From Burkholderiales bacterium (GTDB taxonomy: Bacteria; Pseudomonadota; Gammaproteobacteria; Burkholderiales; Casimicrobiaceae), in assembly GCA_017880805.1 (NCBI GenBank), contig JADGRP010000018.1, positions 1-48,499 of the forward strand: a stretch of 48,499 nucleotides of DNA, in the 5' to 3' direction. Numbering within the stretch: position 1 is the first letter of the stretch; each line of letters begins with the position of its first letter. Made by a program: the position numbers and the translations under genes. This document shows, piece by piece, positions 47,795 through 48,499 of this stretch. The notes under the pieces were generated by a model that was not told the origin of the DNA, searched no databases, and worked only from the letters and a program-made list of their open reading frames with translations.

Positions 47795-48499
47795 TCAGAA
47801 CGTCTTCTGAATGAATACGGTTCCAGTGGACTTGCCGATGTTTTTGCCCGCAAGCGTGTAGCCGGCGTCCTTGGCGTTGGTGTCGCTGTAGTACGCGCCG
47901 ACGTTGTATCCGGCAACGAGCCATGTCACGCCGAGTTTCCAGTCGGTGTAATTCAGGGAGTCGCCGTTGCTGAACCCGCCGTTGTCTCCCTTGTATTCCT
48001 GCCGCCCGACGTGGGCGTTGAGCGTCCACGCATCGTTGATCGGATAGTTCGCCGACGCGTCGAGATACCAGCTGTTCTTGGAATTCGGGATTCCGAACGT
48101 GTTGCTGACCGCGTGCGAGTACTTGAGCGACGCCCACTTCCACGAGCCGGCGACATAGATCTCGGTAGTGTTGGGCTTGGTGACGCCATCGAAGTAGCTG
48201 CCGGGATAGTAGTAGTAGAGAACCCCTACGTCGGTGCCCCAGTCATCGTTGATCGCGTACTTGTAGCCACCGTACAGGTCCCATTCCAGGCTGCAGCCGT
48301 GCGCGCACGCGCCTGCATCGTGCAGCCAGCTGATATTCGAACCCCACGTTCCAAGATAGAAGCCATTGGTATGCGCGAAGTCGAAGCCGCCCTGGAATGC
48401 GGGCTTGGTGTCGGTCTGCGTCAGGCCGCGAAAGATGTACTGGCTATAAATGCCAAAATTGCCGGTGATCGTGTACGGCTCGGCCGGCTTGGCATCCGC
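47795..48499 (-). CDS. TorF family putative porin, N-terminal part cut off by window edge
   Basis: The minus-strand frame is open from base 48499 to the stop at 47795-47797, showing 234 residues. It is beta-rich with many aromatic residues, includes TITGNFGIYSQYIFRGLTQT and FYLGTWGSNISWL, and ends TVFIQKTF with a terminal Phe as expected for an outer-membrane beta-barrel. I recognise these as the TorF putative porin family. The signal peptide lies outside the window. It stands 48 bp upstream of glnK-amtB, the common betaproteobacterial arrangement, which suggests a role in passage of nitrogen compounds across the outer membrane; this is inference from context. Confidence 0.9.
   Translation of the reverse strand, partial: ADAKPAEPYTITGNFGIYSQYIFRGLTQTDTKPAFQGGFDFAHTNGFYLGTWGSNISWLHDAGACAHGCSLEWDLYGGYKYAINDDWGTDVGVLYYYYPGSYFDGVTKPNTTEIYVAGSWKWASLKYSHAVSNTFGIPNSKNSWYLDASANYPINDAWTLNAHVGRQEYKGDNGGFSNGDSLNYTDWKLGVTWLVAGYNVGAYYSDTNAKDAGYTLAGKNIGKSTGTVFIQKTF

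Overview
The window is about 48.5 kb of GC-rich, gene-dense bacterial chromosome. It looks betaproteobacterial. The supporting evidence is the block order mnmE-yidC-yidD-rnpA-rpmH / dnaA-dnaN-gyrB, the run LysM protein / def-fmt-htpX-rsmB-DUF4390-ntrY-ntrX, the run mutM / TPR protein-lolB-ispE-tRNA-Gln-prs-rplY-pth-ychF, and a TorF porin-glnK-amtB locus. The family-level assignment is open. I see no rRNA, CRISPR array, phage or insertion sequence. No stretch above 300 bp lacks a gene.

Region by region: (1) 1-1716, minus strand: a three-gene phospholipid set (CDP-alcohol phosphatidyltransferase, acyltransferase, CdsA-like cytidylyltransferase cut by the window edge). (2) 1780-5729, minus: rpmH, rnpA, yidD, yidC, mnmE, read from a strong promoter next to a perfect DnaA box. 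(3) 5905-13214, plus: dnaA, dnaN, gyrB, then a secreted subtilase. Transcription diverges at 5730-5904, the probable origin region. (4) 13250-18466, minus: topB, dprA, LysM protein. (5) 18577-28335, plus: def, fmt, htpX, rsmB, DUF4390, ntrY, ntrX, kup. (6) 28418-30402, minus: ftsY and rpoH; 30458-31855, plus: rsmD, coaD, ferredoxin. (7) 31866-34867, minus: dynamin-like GTPase and mutM. (8) 34957-45216, plus: TPR protein, lolB, ispE, tRNA-Gln, prs, rplY, pth, ychF, LEA14-like lipoprotein, dapF, DUF484, xerC. (9) 45226-48499, minus: DinB-like protein, amtB, glnK, TorF porin (cut by the window edge).

Functional themes are replication initiation and topology, ribosome and translation start/finish (L34, RNase P, Def, Fmt, RsmB, Pth, L25), membrane insertion (YidC, YidD, FtsY, LolB), and heat shock. 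For heat shock, rpoH carries a near-consensus CIRCE operator on its promoter and htpX carries a sigma32-like promoter. Nitrogen regulation is represented by NtrYX and GlnK-AmtB.

Most of this is conserved housekeeping DNA. The more unusual signals are these: the CIRCE element over the rpoH promoter; rnpA with no ATG, GTG or TTG ahead of its conserved N-terminus; an NtrX whose ATPase motifs are broken; a subtilase directly after gyrB with a duplicated C-terminal module; and short tandem or direct repeats (10-12 bp units) at several gene junctions (def-fmt, prs-rplY, dapF-DUF484, ychF-LEA14). I did not find an obvious, wholly new multi-gene system.
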